From the NCBI GenBank assembly GCA_905207235.1, contig CAJLKN010000005.1, positions 1-64,000 of the forward strand: a stretch of 64,000 nt of DNA, in the 5' to 3' direction. Numbering within the stretch: the first letter of the stretch is position 1; each line of letters starts with the position of its first letter. Positions 16,617-25,996 of the stretch are shown here, piece by piece. The position numbers and the translations under genes are program-made. Source of the stretch: an uncultured Eubacteriales bacterium. Lineage in GTDB: Bacteria; Bacillota; Clostridia; Christensenellales; Borkfalkiaceae. The notes beneath the pieces are model-generated. The model was not told the origin of the DNA. It saw only the letters and a list, made by a program, of their open reading frames with translations, and searched no databases.

Positions 16617-17240
16617 GCATATATGTGCAACTGCGCAGATGTTGAAACGATAAATCGAGGAAAAATACTTGTAATTTCAGATATCAAGGAGGCAAAAGGG
16701 ATATGTTTTTTGCGAGGAAGCGATTAAATTTTGTAAAAAGCCGATGTCTGAAAAGATAGGCATTTTACCGCACAAAGATTAAATATCAGACAGATTACTC
16801 GGTTCTTGTAAACCGAAATAACGGGCGGGAGGCAAAACTTTTATTCAGTGAAAGCTATTTTTGTGCTTAAAACAAAGTATGGCTTTCAATTTTTGCAAAA
16901 AAGAAATGACACAAGCCGTAGCTTGTGCCATTTCTATATGATAAGGGGGAAAATGATGAGCTGAATTATTAATTCGGCGGGGAAGCTGTATCCCTCGTCC
17001 GATTACAGTTACAATTATAGTCTTTAAATGCGAAAAGTAAAATAATTTGTCGTAAATTTTTTTGCGGGGTATTATTTTTTCGTAACATTCAAAATTTGTA
17101 AACTCCGCACAATTTGCGCTCGCCGCAGATTGTAAAAACTATCAAAATGCCATTTCAGACCTAAAATACATATTAAATCAACTTGTTCGATTTCTGCGCA
17201 GCCGTATGCAAATTTATGCGGCTGTTAATTTTACTTGCGG
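16617..17240. other. Gene-poor interval with a hairpin and a possible 18-codon ORF
   Basis: About 620 bases with no confident gene. AAGGAGG (16686-16692) is correctly spaced before an ATG at 16703 that opens an 18-codon basic ORF ending at 16759. Another frame over the same bases reads EEAIKFCKKPMSEKIGIL before stopping at about 16783, which could be the tail of a lost gene. An imperfect 14-bp hairpin (GAAATGACACAAGC, about 16905-16936) follows. I cannot assign a function to any of these. Confidence 0.35.
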
Positions 17241-17744
17241 TCAGATAAAGCGGCATATGAAGCAGGAGAGCACCGTGCTTAAAAATGTTGTGATAAGCAC
17301 GATGGCGAGCGGCATGACGGGCGGGCGGAATTTGCTCTTTGCAAAATATACTGCAAACACATAAAATACCGTCTCGCTCGAGGCGTATATCGTGCAGGCG
17401 CAGCGCGAAATGTAGCTGTCCGCTCCGTATTTTTCCAGCACGTCAGTAAGGAGGGTCAGAGACCCGCTGCCCGAAAAAGGTTTTATAAGCATAAGTTTTG
17501 TCAGCTCTTCCGGTATGCCCAGCGCGCTCGTAATTGGTTTAAGCGCCTGCGAGAGCGCGTCTGAAATTCCCGAAACTTCAAAAAGATTGCACATCATAAA
17601 TACGCAGGCTAAAAGGGGAAGAAGGGAGAGCGCGAATTTCATTCCTTCCTCCGCACCGCCGCAGAAAGAGGAAAAGACGTTGACCTTTTTCGCCGCGGCG
17701 AATGTCGTTATCACTACAAAAATTACGGGAATTATCAGCGCCAT
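17241..17744 (-). CDS. spmB: Spore maturation protein B
   Basis: 167-residue membrane protein of the nucleoside-recognition (Gate) domain family. With SpmA it is needed for spore core dehydration and heat resistance in Bacillus and Clostridium. Visible are several hydrophobic helices, GMKFALSLLPLLACVFMMCNLFE split by polar turns, and the conserved PFSGSGSLTLLTDVLEKYG motif. The ATG at 17744 has GGCGGAAAAG upstream and overlaps the end of spmA by 10 bases. The order spmA-spmB is the usual one. Confidence 0.9.
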   Translation of the reverse strand: MALIIPVIFVVITTFAAAKKVNVFSSFCGGAEEGMKFALSLLPLLACVFMMCNLFEVSGISDALSQALKPITSALGIPEELTKLMLIKPFSGSGSLTLLTDVLEKYGADSYISRCACTIYASSETVFYVFAVYFAKSKFRPPVMPLAIVLITTFLSTVLSCFICRFI

Positions 17745-18286
17745 ATCTTTTCCGCCAGCAAATAAAGTATTATTGCAACGCTCGTGCACACAGTAGTAGT
17801 GATGAGCGAGGGAAGAAAAATGTCCGCCGCCGCAGAACTTGAATAAGACGCCCTGAGCGCTATTACGGTGGAGGGAACAATCTGTATCGAAGTGGCGTTT
17901 ATGATAAAGAGCAAATTTCTGCCGAAAGAGTTATTTTCTTTGTCGAGTTCCGCCATGGCTTTTACCCCGTAAGGCGTAGCCGCTCCGCCGAGCCCCAACA
18001 GGTTGCAAGTTAAGTTCATCGCAATATATTGCCCGCCCAACGCGCTTTTTGTCTTAAAAAATCTTTTGCAGAAGGGCTGCATTCTTTTTGCCAGCGCCTC
18101 GTTTATGCCCGCGTCCCGCGAAAGGCGCGAAAGCCCCGTCCAGACCGCGTATATGCAAAGAAGAGTTAAAAACGCCTGCGTTGCCTGCTTGCCGCCGTCT
18201 AAGAGGGCGGGGATGAATTCATCGGGCGCGGTTATGCATAAAATTATGCCCGAAGATATAAAAATTGCCGTAAAAATAGCGTTCAT
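17735..18286 (-). CDS. spmA: Spore maturation protein A
   Basis: 183-residue membrane protein of the Gate/nucleoside-recognition family, the partner of SpmB. The conserved stretch MNLTCNLLGLGGAATPYGVKAM and the NATSIQIVPSTVIALR segment are diagnostic. Four to five hydrophobic helices are predicted in the cytoplasmic or forespore membrane. It is the first gene of a two-gene leftward operon, starting 126 bases from the divergent metG gene. Confidence 0.93.
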   Translation of the reverse strand: MNAIFTAIFISSGIILCITAPDEFIPALLDGGKQATQAFLTLLCIYAVWTGLSRLSRDAGINEALAKRMQPFCKRFFKTKSALGGQYIAMNLTCNLLGLGGAATPYGVKAMAELDKENNSFGRNLLFIINATSIQIVPSTVIALRASYSSSAAADIFLPSLITTTVCTSVAIILYLLAEKIWR

Positions 18287-18412
18287 CGGTTATTATTATT
18301 TTTCTGCGCGCCCGAATATGCCTTTAATCAATTTACTTTTTAGTTAAAATATGGTATATTTTAATGGTAACAAAGGGCGGCGGTCAGCCGCACATTCAAG
18401 GAGCACTAATTT

Positions 18413-20410
18413 ATGGCGCAGAAATTTTATATAACGACTGCTATAACGTACACTTCGGGCAAGCCTCACATAGGCAACACCTACGAAATAATTTTTTCCG
18501 ACGCAATCGCCCGCATGAAGAGAATGCAGGGCTACGACGTATTTTTTATGACGGGTACGGACGAGCACGGACAGAAAGTCGAGCTAAAAGCCGCAGAAAA
18601 AGGCGTTACGCCCAAGCAGTTCGTCGATGAAGTTGCCGCCGAAATCAGGCGCATATGGGATCTTATGGACACATCCTACGATAAATTCATACGCACGACC
18701 GACGACTATCATTGCAGGCAGGTTCAGAAGATTTTTAAAGAATTTTACGATAACGGCGACATATACAAGGGCTCATACAAGGGGCTTTACTGCACTCCGT
18801 GCGAAAGTTTCTGGACGGAAAGCCAGCTTGTAAACGGCAAATGCCCCGACTGCGGCAGGGAAGTTAAGCCCGCCGAGGAGGAAGCGTACTTCTTCAAGAT
18901 GGGCAAGTATGCCGACAGGCTCGTAAAACACATAGTAACTCACCCTCAGTTTATTCAGCCCGTGGCGAGAAAGAACGAGATGATGAATAACTTCCTGCTC
19001 GCGGACGAATTTATAGGCAAGAGCGACGAGGAAATTCTTGCCGCCGTCGAAAACGGCACTTTAAAGACAAAATTGCAGGATTTATGCGTTTCGCGCACCT
19101 CCTTCAAGTGGGGCATCCCCGTCGATTTCGACAGCCGCCACGTCGTATATGTATGGCTGGACGCGCTTACGAACTATATCACGGGCATAGGTTACGACAG
19201 GGAAAATCCTTCCGAAAAATTCAAAAAATACTGGCCCGCCGACGTTCACGTCATAGGCAAGGATATAATCCGCTTCCACACCATTTACTGGCCAATATTC
19301 CTCATGGCAATGGGCGTTGAACTGCCCGAAAAGGTGTTCGGTCATCCTTGGCTTTTGCAGGGCGGAGACAAGATGTCCAAGTCCAAGGGCAATGTTATGT
19401 ACGCCGACGACCTCGCCTCCGTTTACGGCGTAGACAGCGTGAGATATTTCGTTCTGCACGAAATGCCCTACCTTAATGACGGCATAATAACGTGGGATTT
19501 AATGACCGACAGGCACAATTCCGACCTTGCCAATACTTTGGGCAATCTCGTAAAGCGCACGGTCGCTATGGCAAACCAGTATTTCGGCGGAAAGGTAACA
19601 AAGACCGACGCCCGCGAAGAGGGGGACGAAGGGCTTGAAAGCGTCGTTTGCGGCATACGCGACAAGGTTGCGGCGCAAATGGACGAATACAAGGTTGCGG
19701 ACGCTCTGGACGAGCTGTGGCAGCTCTTCCGCAGAGCAAACAAATACATCGACGAAACCACCCCTTGGGTGCTCGCAAAGCAGGAGGACAAAAAAGCCCG
19801 CCTCGAAAGGGTGCTTTATAACCTTTTGGAGGCAATAACTGTGGGCGCTAACCTTCTTACGCCCTTCATGCCCTCGACTGCTGAAAAGATACTTTCCCAG
19901 ACGGGCGGCGCGATAAGAGCTTATTCCGACCTCGATAAATTCGGATTGGCTGCGGAATATGCCGTAACCAAAGAGCCCGAACAGCTCTTTGCAAGGCTTA
20001 AAAACGAGGATATCGCGCCCATAGTAAAGGAGATAGAGCAAAAGCAGAAGGCGGCGGCTGCTCCCGCAAAACAGGAGCCCGAGGTCGCGCCCATAACTAT
20101 TGACGACTTTGCAAAGGTAAGAATGCAGGTGGGCACCGTCGTCGCGTGCGAGGCGGTAAAGAAGAGCAAACTTCTGCATGAAACCGTAAGCATCGGCAGC
20201 AAAACGATATCGGTGCTTTCGGGCATCGCAGGGCACTACACCGCCGAAGAAATGGTCGGCAAGAAGGTCATCGTCGTTACCAATCTTCCCCCCAGACAGA
20301 TGAAGGGTCTCGTCAGCGAGGGCATGATTATCTGCGCCGAAGCGCCCGACGGCACTCTCTCGCTTGTCAGCCCCGAAAAAGACCTGCCCGACGGCAGCAT
20401 ACTTTCGTAA
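18413..20410 (+). CDS. metG: Methionyl-tRNA synthetase
   Basis: Class I synthetase charging tRNA-Met, 665 residues, including the C-terminal tRNA-binding (EMAP-II-like) domain from about residue 560. The HIGH-type motif is PHIGNTYE near residue 20, a zinc knuckle CTPC...CPDC lies near 130-150, and KMSKSKGN is the catalytic loop. CAAGGAG lies 10 bases before the ATG. The leader is too short for a T-box. tatD starts three bases after the stop codon. Confidence 0.97.
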   Translation: MAQKFYITTAITYTSGKPHIGNTYEIIFSDAIARMKRMQGYDVFFMTGTDEHGQKVELKAAEKGVTPKQFVDEVAAEIRRIWDLMDTSYDKFIRTTDDYHCRQVQKIFKEFYDNGDIYKGSYKGLYCTPCESFWTESQLVNGKCPDCGREVKPAEEEAYFFKMGKYADRLVKHIVTHPQFIQPVARKNEMMNNFLLADEFIGKSDEEILAAVENGTLKTKLQDLCVSRTSFKWGIPVDFDSRHVVYVWLDALTNYITGIGYDRENPSEKFKKYWPADVHVIGKDIIRFHTIYWPIFLMAMGVELPEKVFGHPWLLQGGDKMSKSKGNVMYADDLASVYGVDSVRYFVLHEMPYLNDGIITWDLMTDRHNSDLANTLGNLVKRTVAMANQYFGGKVTKTDAREEGDEGLESVVCGIRDKVAAQMDEYKVADALDELWQLFRRANKYIDETTPWVLAKQEDKKARLERVLYNLLEAITVGANLLTPFMPSTAEKILSQTGGAIRAYSDLDKFGLAAEYAVTKEPEQLFARLKNEDIAPIVKEIEQKQKAAAAPAKQEPEVAPITIDDFAKVRMQVGTVVACEAVKKSKLLHETVSIGSKTISVLSGIAGHYTAEEMVGKKVIVVTNLPPRQMKGLVSEGMIICAEAPDGTLSLVSPEKDLPDGSILS

Positions 20411-20413
20411 AAT

Positions 20414-21193
20414 ATGTACACCGATGTACATTGCCACCTCAATTTCAAAGACTACGGCAATCTGGACGACCTTATTGAAAATTGTCTTAAATTTGGCGTT
20501 GACCTCATAATTACGGCGGGTTTCGACCTGCCGTCCTCCGAAGAGGGTATGAAGATTGCCGAAAGATACGAAAATGTGTACTTCGCGGCGGGGCTTCACC
20601 CGACGGAGCTTAAAGGTTGTGAACTCTCGGATTTAAAGAGGGTGGAAGAGCTCTGCGCTCACCCCAAGTGCGTCGCGCTCGGCGAGATAGGGCTCGATTA
20701 TCACTATCCCGACACGGACAAACAAAAGCAGATGTCATTTTTTAAGGCGCAGGCGGAGCTCGCGGCGGACATAAAAATGCCCGTTCAGATACATTCGCGC
20801 GATTGCGCGGCGGAAATGTTGGAGTTTCTCACCGCTAACGCCGCACTTTTAAATAACGGCGCTTTGCTGCATTGCTATTCCCATTCGCCCGAGATGGCGG
20901 AAAAGTTTGCCCGCCTCGGTCTGTATTTTTCGTTCGGCGGCACATCGACCTATCGCCGCAGCAAAAAACCAAGGCGAGCGATTGAGGCTCTGCCCGCGGA
21001 AAGACTGCTTACCGAAACGGACAGCCCCTACCTTGCGCCGTCGTCAAAATACGGTCAATTTCCCAATACACCCGCAAGTATCCCCGAAATAACTGCCTCT
21101 ATGGCTCAGTTAAAGGGGCTTGATGAAGGGGAAATGTGCTCCGCGGTGAGGCGCAATGCCCTTAAATTGTTCCCCAAGATAAAAATGCAATAA
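20414..21193 (+). CDS. TatD-family metal-dependent DNase/hydrolase
   Basis: 259-residue TIM-barrel amidohydrolase-type enzyme. Metal-binding residues are visible in DVHCHLNF, GEIGLDYHYP, QIHSRDC, HCYSHS and TETDSPYLAP. TatD proteins act as 3'-5' DNases or D-tyrosyl-tRNA editing-like hydrolases in the cytoplasm. The ATG lies three bases after the metG stop with no SD of its own, so translation is probably coupled. metG-tatD-rsmA order is common in Firmicutes; here a terminator separates tatD from rsmA. Confidence 0.92.
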   Translation: MYTDVHCHLNFKDYGNLDDLIENCLKFGVDLIITAGFDLPSSEEGMKIAERYENVYFAAGLHPTELKGCELSDLKRVEELCAHPKCVALGEIGLDYHYPDTDKQKQMSFFKAQAELAADIKMPVQIHSRDCAAEMLEFLTANAALLNNGALLHCYSHSPEMAEKFARLGLYFSFGGTSTYRRSKKPRRAIEALPAERLLTETDSPYLAPSSKYGQFPNTPASIPEITASMAQLKGLDEGEMCSAVRRNALKLFPKIKMQ

Positions 21194-21198
21194 TGCGC

Positions 21199-21227
21199 GG
21201 GGCGGCAGACTTCGCGTCTGCCGCCCC
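21199..21227 (+). terminator. Terminator after tatD
   Basis: GGGGCGGCAGAC/GTCTGCCGCCCC, 12-bp arms with a 5-base loop, then GTTTATCTTTTG. Confidence 0.8.
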
Positions 21228-21324
21228 GTTTATCTTTTGTGAGGCGAAGGCGGGGTTGCCCCGCGTTCACAATATTATTATCCGTATTGCGCTTAAAGTT
21301 ATGTAGGCGCGCGGCAGGTAAATT

Positions 21325-22161
21325 ATGGAAGATAAAAACGTAAAAAGCGTGCTCTCGGAGTGTGGTTTTTCATTCAAAAAACAGTTCGGTCAGAACTTTA
21401 TAACCGACGACGCCCTGCTCGACCGCATTGTTGAAGGCTCGGGCGCGGAGGGCTGTTTCGTCGTTGAAATAGGCTGCGGAGCGGGTACGCTGACGCGCAC
21501 CCTCGCGCGCAAGGCTTCATTCGTGCGCGGATACGAAATAGATAAAAGTCTGCGCCCCGTGCTCTCCCGCACGCTCGCGGGGGTGGAAAATGCCGAAGTC
21601 GTCTTTGCCGATTTTTTAAAACTTCGCCTCGACGAGCTCGAAAAGAACATGCCGCCATACAGGGTGGTGGCAAACCTGCCTTACTATATAACCACGCCCC
21701 TCATAATGATGATAGCCGAGCACTCGCAAAAGTGCCTATCTATGACGGTAATGGTGCAGGAGGAAGTCGCCGACAGGCTGTGCGCCGAGGCGGGCACTCC
21801 CGAATACGGCGCAATAACGGCATCCGTCGCGCTGTGCGCAACCTGCCATAAGGTTATGAGGGTGGGGAGAGAAAAGTTTTTCCCCAGCCCCAACGTTGAC
21901 AGCGCCGTAGTGCGAATAGATTTCGAGCGCGGCAGGCTCAACGTCGCCGACGAAAACATGTACAAGCGCACCGTGCGCGCGGCGTTCGGCTCGCGCAGAA
22001 AGACGCTCGAAAACAACCTCTGCAAGGAATTTTCCCTTTCGAGGGAGCAGGTGAGGGAGGTGTTTGCCGCCTGCGACATCGACCCCATGACGCGCGGCGA
22101 AAAACTTTCGCCCGAGCAGTTTGCCGCGCTCTCCGCGCAACTTGCAAAAATTATCAAATAA
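21325..22161 (+). CDS. rsmA: 16S rRNA (adenine1518/1519-N6)-dimethyltransferase
   Basis: KsgA/RsmA, 278 residues, methylates two adenines in helix 45 of 16S rRNA late in 30S assembly. FGQNFITDDALLDRIV is the family N-terminus, VEIGCGAGTLTRTLA the SAM-binding loop, NLPYYITTPLI motif IV, and FFPSPNVDSAVVRI the C-terminal signature. AGGT lies six bases before the ATG. Single gene followed by a strong terminator. Confidence 0.96.
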   Translation: MEDKNVKSVLSECGFSFKKQFGQNFITDDALLDRIVEGSGAEGCFVVEIGCGAGTLTRTLARKASFVRGYEIDKSLRPVLSRTLAGVENAEVVFADFLKLRLDELEKNMPPYRVVANLPYYITTPLIMMIAEHSQKCLSMTVMVQEEVADRLCAEAGTPEYGAITASVALCATCHKVMRVGREKFFPSPNVDSAVVRIDFERGRLNVADENMYKRTVRAAFGSRRKTLENNLCKEFSLSREQVREVFAACDIDPMTRGEKLSPEQFAALSAQLAKIIK

Positions 22162-22278
22162 CGCGCATATCTTTCTGTTTTTGCTCCGCGCTGGCAGGGA
22201 TAACATGGCGGTTGAGATAATAAAGCGGGTTGAGATAAAAAAATTCAGATCTCAGGCTGATTATTAATAATATTGTGT

Positions 22279-22322
22279 AAAGCCCCGCTTTTGCCTTTTA
22301 GGCAAAAGCGGGGCTTTTATTA
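22279..22322 (+). terminator. Terminator in the 308-base space after rsmA
   Basis: AAAGCCCCGCTTTTGCC arm, five-base loop, perfect complementary arm and ATTATTTAAG. The rest of 22162-22469 is AT-rich; a TATAAT at 22434 precedes the next gene, with only a weak -35 (TTCTAA). Confidence 0.85.
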
Positions 22323-22469
22323 TTTAAGTCGAAAAAGAGTTGGCGCATTTTATATTTTAGCATTTAATATTAAGGTTTTTAAATTAAGACATCGGCACAT
22401 TTTTTTTATTGTTCTAAACTGCTTGTCCGGGGCGTATAATGGAATATAGCTCAACAGAGGGAGGCAGAT

Positions 22470-23210
22470 ATGGATAATTTGGAATACGCCGAAATGCTCG
22501 AAATACCCGTCAACACCGTAAACGTGGTCAAAAAGAAGAGCCTTTTCAGGCGCAGAGGGCAGGAAAAGGAAGACCTTAAAGAAGACGTCCTCGAAAACGT
22601 GAACAGCAGGCTCGAAGACGAGGAGGCGTACTCGCCGCGCGCCGATTTCATACAGACAGAAAATTTAAGCGAACCGCAGGTTAAAATTACGAAAAAGCGC
22701 GACGGCTTCAATACCATTCTTCTCGCGGAGGCGGTCGCCGCGTGCCTGCTTGCGGGCGGCATTTTCTTAACAAATACGCTGGTTGACAATACGGCGATAA
22801 ACAACCTCGTTTCGGGATTTTCGCAGACTACGGCGGAGGAGGCGGAGTATTACGATTTCACGCTCTCGCCCGTCGTCAGCGCGCTGTCCGACGCCGAAGT
22901 TTCCATGACGGATAACGGGGTTATATGCTTCACCGACCAGACGGCGGTATATCCCGTGTGCGACGGCAAGATATCTTCCGTAACGTCCGAAGACGGGCTT
23001 TACACCGTTACAGTCGAACACACTTCGTCCTTTTCGAGCGTCTTTACGGGGCTGAGCGAAGTTTACTGCGCCGTTGGCGACAGCGTAAAATCAAACATAC
23101 CTTTCGCATATTCGGACGGACAGAGCGAAGTGCGCGTCAGCATGTATGACGGTCAGACGCTTTTAAGCGGCTATACGCTCTCGGGAGCCGTGCCCGTCTG
23201 GAATTCGTGA
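22470..23210 (+). CDS. SpoIVFA-like membrane protein (degenerate M23 domain)
   Basis: 246 residues: cytoplasmic N-terminus (1-80, charged), one membrane helix (about 82-103), then an extracytoplasmic beta domain (about 145-240) that resembles a LytM/M23 fold (VYPVCDGKISSVTSEDGLYTVTVEH) without the zinc ligands. It overlaps the SpoIVFB protease gene by four bases (GTGA). This layout and partner are those of SpoIVFA, the inhibitor or anchor of SpoIVFB in the outer forespore membrane. Direct sequence similarity to Bacillus SpoIVFA is weak by eye, so the name rests on architecture and context. A GGGAGG site precedes the ATG. Confidence 0.7.
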   Translation: MDNLEYAEMLEIPVNTVNVVKKKSLFRRRGQEKEDLKEDVLENVNSRLEDEEAYSPRADFIQTENLSEPQVKITKKRDGFNTILLAEAVAACLLAGGIFLTNTLVDNTAINNLVSGFSQTTAEEAEYYDFTLSPVVSALSDAEVSMTDNGVICFTDQTAVYPVCDGKISSVTSEDGLYTVTVEHTSSFSSVFTGLSEVYCAVGDSVKSNIPFAYSDGQSEVRVSMYDGQTLLSGYTLSGAVPVWNS

Positions 23211-24001
23211 AAATAAGCGTTCATCCGCTGTTCTTTGCAGTTATAATTTTCTGCGCGTTTTTCGGCGGATTTTTCATAAGCATAATCTTTGCGCTGACCG
23301 CCCTCCTGCACGAGTGCGGTCATGCTTTTTGCGCGGCTAAAATGGGGTACAGGTGCACGCAGATAAAACTTATGCCTTACGGCGCGGCAGCGGTCTGCGA
23401 AATAGACGGCATAACCGCGAGGGACGAAATCGCCCTCGCCCTGGCAGGACCCGCAGTCAACGCGGCGATATGCGTCGCCACGGCGGGGCTGTGGTGGTTT
23501 TTTCCGCAGACGTACGCCTATACCGACGCAATAATGGCGGCGTCGCTCGCCATGCTCGCGGTCAATCTTCTGCCAGCGTATCCCCTCGACGGAGGCAGGG
23601 TGGCAAAGTGCGCGCTGTGCCGCTTGTTCTCTCCGAAAGCGGCGGATATTACCCTTAAAATCGTCAATCTTCTGATAGCCGCCGCGCTTATCGTTTTATT
23701 CTTTTTCAGCGGATATAACTTAACGTATATATTTTTCGCGCTGTTTTTAATCTGTTCGGCGTTTGAAAAGAGCACGCCCGCCGTCAGAATTAATTTTTCC
23801 TCGTCCGCGGCGCTCAAAAGGGGAGTGGAGGTGAAATATGTGCTCGTGAGCGAGGATGTAACTTTCAGGCAGGTTCTGCGCTATCTCGACGACAAACATT
23901 ACCTCGTCATAAAGTGCGCCTCAGACGGCAGGGAGATGACGCAGGACGCGCTGTATGAAAAACTGTGCGAAAAAAATTATACCGACAAAGTTTTCGATTG
24001 A
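23207..24001 (+). CDS. spoIVFB: Site-2 intramembrane metalloprotease, SpoIVFB-like
   Basis: 264 residues with about six membrane helices. The zinc site is HECGH (His35-Glu36-His39) in helix 2 and NLLPAYPLDGGR (120-131), where Asp128 is the third ligand, as in M50 proteases. Residues 205-264 form a CBS-like tail. In Bacillus SpoIVFB cleaves pro-sigma-K in the mother cell. The start is GTG at 23207, overlapping the previous stop. sigK itself is not in the window. Confidence 0.88.
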   Translation: MKISVHPLFFAVIIFCAFFGGFFISIIFALTALLHECGHAFCAAKMGYRCTQIKLMPYGAAAVCEIDGITARDEIALALAGPAVNAAICVATAGLWWFFPQTYAYTDAIMAASLAMLAVNLLPAYPLDGGRVAKCALCRLFSPKAADITLKIVNLLIAAALIVLFFFSGYNLTYIFFALFLICSAFEKSTPAVRINFSSSAALKRGVEVKYVLVSEDVTFRQVLRYLDDKHYLVIKCASDGREMTQDALYEKLCEKNYTDKVFD

Positions 24002-24125
24002 AACTTTTCCTTAAAAATTTGCGCCAAAATTTTGTGCTTTTATTGGGCTTTTCGGCTGTGTGGTTTAACGCGTAAATTTAGTGGGTAATTTCAGTATATG
24101 CGAGTGTTTATATAGTTGTGCAATC

Positions 24126-24172
24126 AATAAAGGCGCGGCAGGCTTCAAAGCCTGCCGCGCCTTTATTTTTTA
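24126..24172. terminator. Bidirectional 20-bp terminator
   Basis: Perfect inverted repeat with 20-bp arms (AATAAAGGCGCGGCAGGCTT) and a two-base loop, with AT-rich tracts on both sides, between convergent spoIVFB and the phospholipase-like gene. It serves both strands. Confidence 0.9.
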
Positions 24173-24249
24173 TTTTCGTTGTAAATTTAATTGCTTCCGC
24201 GGTCTTGCTCAAAGAGAGGCATTCTTTCAGCGGCATGCAGTTGCCGCAT

Positions 24250-24960
24250 TCAGTTCTGCGCGGTCTGCGCCTGCGGCGCAGGGGCATTTTTTTGAAGAAA
24301 GGATGCGGAAAACACTTCGGGGTCTATGTTCTTTTCGAGAACGCAGGCAATGGCTTTTACGCCCAGCTCCATAGATTTGTCAATAAGGGGATTGAGCCGT
24401 GAATAGTCGTAATCATATTTATAGGTCTGTCGCTTTTTTGCATATACCGCGCGGGAATAGGTAAAAAATCTTTTCAGACAGCGTTCGACGCCCGAAAGCG
24501 TAACTTCTTCGTTGACTGCCGAAATTGCGTCGTAAACGGCGAAAGTCGCGCCGATAACGTCGTCTTTGGGCATTATTTTCCTAGGCGTGGAAAACCTCCG
24601 CGACACGTACAGACCTAAATCTTTTTCAAAATTGATGTGCGCAAGGGGCGAGCTCTTTGTCTCTTCAAAAGCATATACTGCGGGGTGAATGGTGCAATCT
24701 AGCGCGTAGTGCGCGGCAAAACCCGCGGCGTAGGAGGGGTTAGTGCGGCACAATGCCGAAAAGAGTTCCTTTGGCTCTGTGTTGTGCAGTTTTTTGCCCT
24801 CGTTCATGGGCGAAAAGTCTGCTCTGTAAAAAAAGAATACGTCCCCGCCCTGCGCGCCTAGGTTGTAAAGTTTTTTGTCGGTTATCAGCTCGCGGTGGGG
24901 TTTAGGCAGTTTTTCATATATAAAATCGGCGATTATCGCGTGAGTGAAATAGTCGGGCAT
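24250..24960 (-). CDS. Zinc-dependent phospholipase C-like family protein
   Basis: 236 residues. His and Asp residues in MPDYFTHAIIADF, LGAQGGDVFFFYR and HYALDCTIHPAVYA match the zinc-ligand pattern of the bacterial phospholipase C/S1-P1 nuclease-like superfamily as found in small clostridial homologues. No signal peptide is seen, so the protein should be cytoplasmic and its substrate is unclear. The ATG at 24960 starts one base after the stop of the upstream glycosylase gene (TAATATG), so translation is coupled; the longer frame is not a real start. Confidence 0.72.
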   Translation of the reverse strand: MPDYFTHAIIADFIYEKLPKPHRELITDKKLYNLGAQGGDVFFFYRADFSPMNEGKKLHNTEPKELFSALCRTNPSYAAGFAAHYALDCTIHPAVYAFEETKSSPLAHINFEKDLGLYVSRRFSTPRKIMPKDDVIGATFAVYDAISAVNEEVTLSGVERCLKRFFTYSRAVYAKKRQTYKYDYDYSRLNPLIDKSMELGVKAIACVLEKNIDPEVFSASFLQKNAPAPQAQTAQN

Positions 24961-24961
24961 A

Positions 24962-25783
24962 TTACAAGTTTGACCTTTTGGCGTAAAATAAATACTGTTG
25001 TATGTAACCCGAATATTCGCCGAACATATCTGTAAAATATTTGTTGATTTTCTGCCTGTCGGCGGGCTGACCGCCGAAATCTTCAAGGTAAAGTTTTTCT
25101 ATCCAGGTATCCACGGGGAAGCTCGCGCGCCGCCCGAAGCCGAAAAGGCTTATGCAGTCGGCTACTTTCGGACCTATGCCCTTGTAGCCGAGCAGGGCGC
25201 ACCTTAGCTGGTCGTCGGGCAGAGTTTCAAGCTCTTTTATGCCCTCTTTCGCAATGCGCGAGGCGGTTTCGCTTATGAAAACGTCGCGGTATCCCGCGCC
25301 GAGCGATTTATAGTAATCTGCTCCGCGCGCGGCGAGGGCGGAGGCGGAGGGGAACGACATGAAAGCGCCGCGCGGGCTCTCTGTCTTTTGCCCTAACCCC
25401 TCGCATATGCGCGAAATAATGCCCTTTATGCGGGGTATATTGTTATTCTGCGAAATTATGAAGGAAAATATCATCTCCTCCGCATTCTGGTTTAAAAGTC
25501 GCAGTCCTTTTGCCTTGTCGCATGCCTCGTCGAGCACCTTTACGCCGAATGAGCGCGCCTCTTTTATGATTTGGGAATAGTCGCGCGAGAGGTCGAAATA
25601 ATTATAAAAATAGTCCGTATCCTCGCTTTCGACAACCGTCTTTACGCCGTCCGTGCGGATGTAACATTCCTTGTCCGCCGAAAAAACTCTGTAACCCTCT
25701 TCGAAAGGGTAAAAACGGAAAACCTGTCCGCATTCAAGCACGTCGGCAGGTTTGAAATAGGTCGCGTCGTAATCGAATTTCAT
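24962..25783 (-). CDS. ogg: 8-oxoguanine DNA glycosylase (OGG1 type)
   Basis: Base-excision repair glycosylase/AP lyase, 273 residues. It has an N-terminal OGG domain and a helix-hairpin-helix-GPD domain: LLGYKGIGPKVADCISLF with catalytic Lys206, then FPVDTWI with catalytic Asp225. ECGQVFRF matches the OGG_N domain entry motif. This is the clostridial OGG1-like type, not MutM. It is the first gene of a leftward pair with the phospholipase-like gene. Confidence 0.9.
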   Translation of the reverse strand: MKFDYDATYFKPADVLECGQVFRFYPFEEGYRVFSADKECYIRTDGVKTVVESEDTDYFYNYFDLSRDYSQIIKEARSFGVKVLDEACDKAKGLRLLNQNAEEMIFSFIISQNNNIPRIKGIISRICEGLGQKTESPRGAFMSFPSASALAARGADYYKSLGAGYRDVFISETASRIAKEGIKELETLPDDQLRCALLGYKGIGPKVADCISLFGFGRRASFPVDTWIEKLYLEDFGGQPADRQKINKYFTDMFGEYSGYIQQYLFYAKRSNL

Positions 25784-25914
25784 CTTGTGTGCCCCGCAAA
25801 AACTTTTCTTTACTGCATTTTATCATTTTATCTCCCGCAAGTCAACGCCTGCGCCCGCGCGCGTTTTATTTAAAGACGCCGCCAAAAATTTAAAGTGCAG
25901 GGAGTAAAAAGATG

Positions 25915-25951
25915 GCGCCGTCAGCCGCAAACTGCGACGGACGGCGCCTTT
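25915..25951 (-). terminator. Terminator of the DUF4097 gene
   Basis: GGCGCCGTC/GACGGCGCC arms; read leftward the stem is followed by ATCTTTTTA. It ends the leftward PadR-DUF1700/DUF4097 operon. Confidence 0.75.
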
Positions 25952-25996
25952 ATGGAGGTGTTCAAAAGGCTTTCATGCAAATTTTTTGCCTTTTTA

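Noticed and set aside
18347..18412. T-box leader of metG
   Set aside because: The space between the divergent spmA and metG is far too short, and no T-box sequence is seen.
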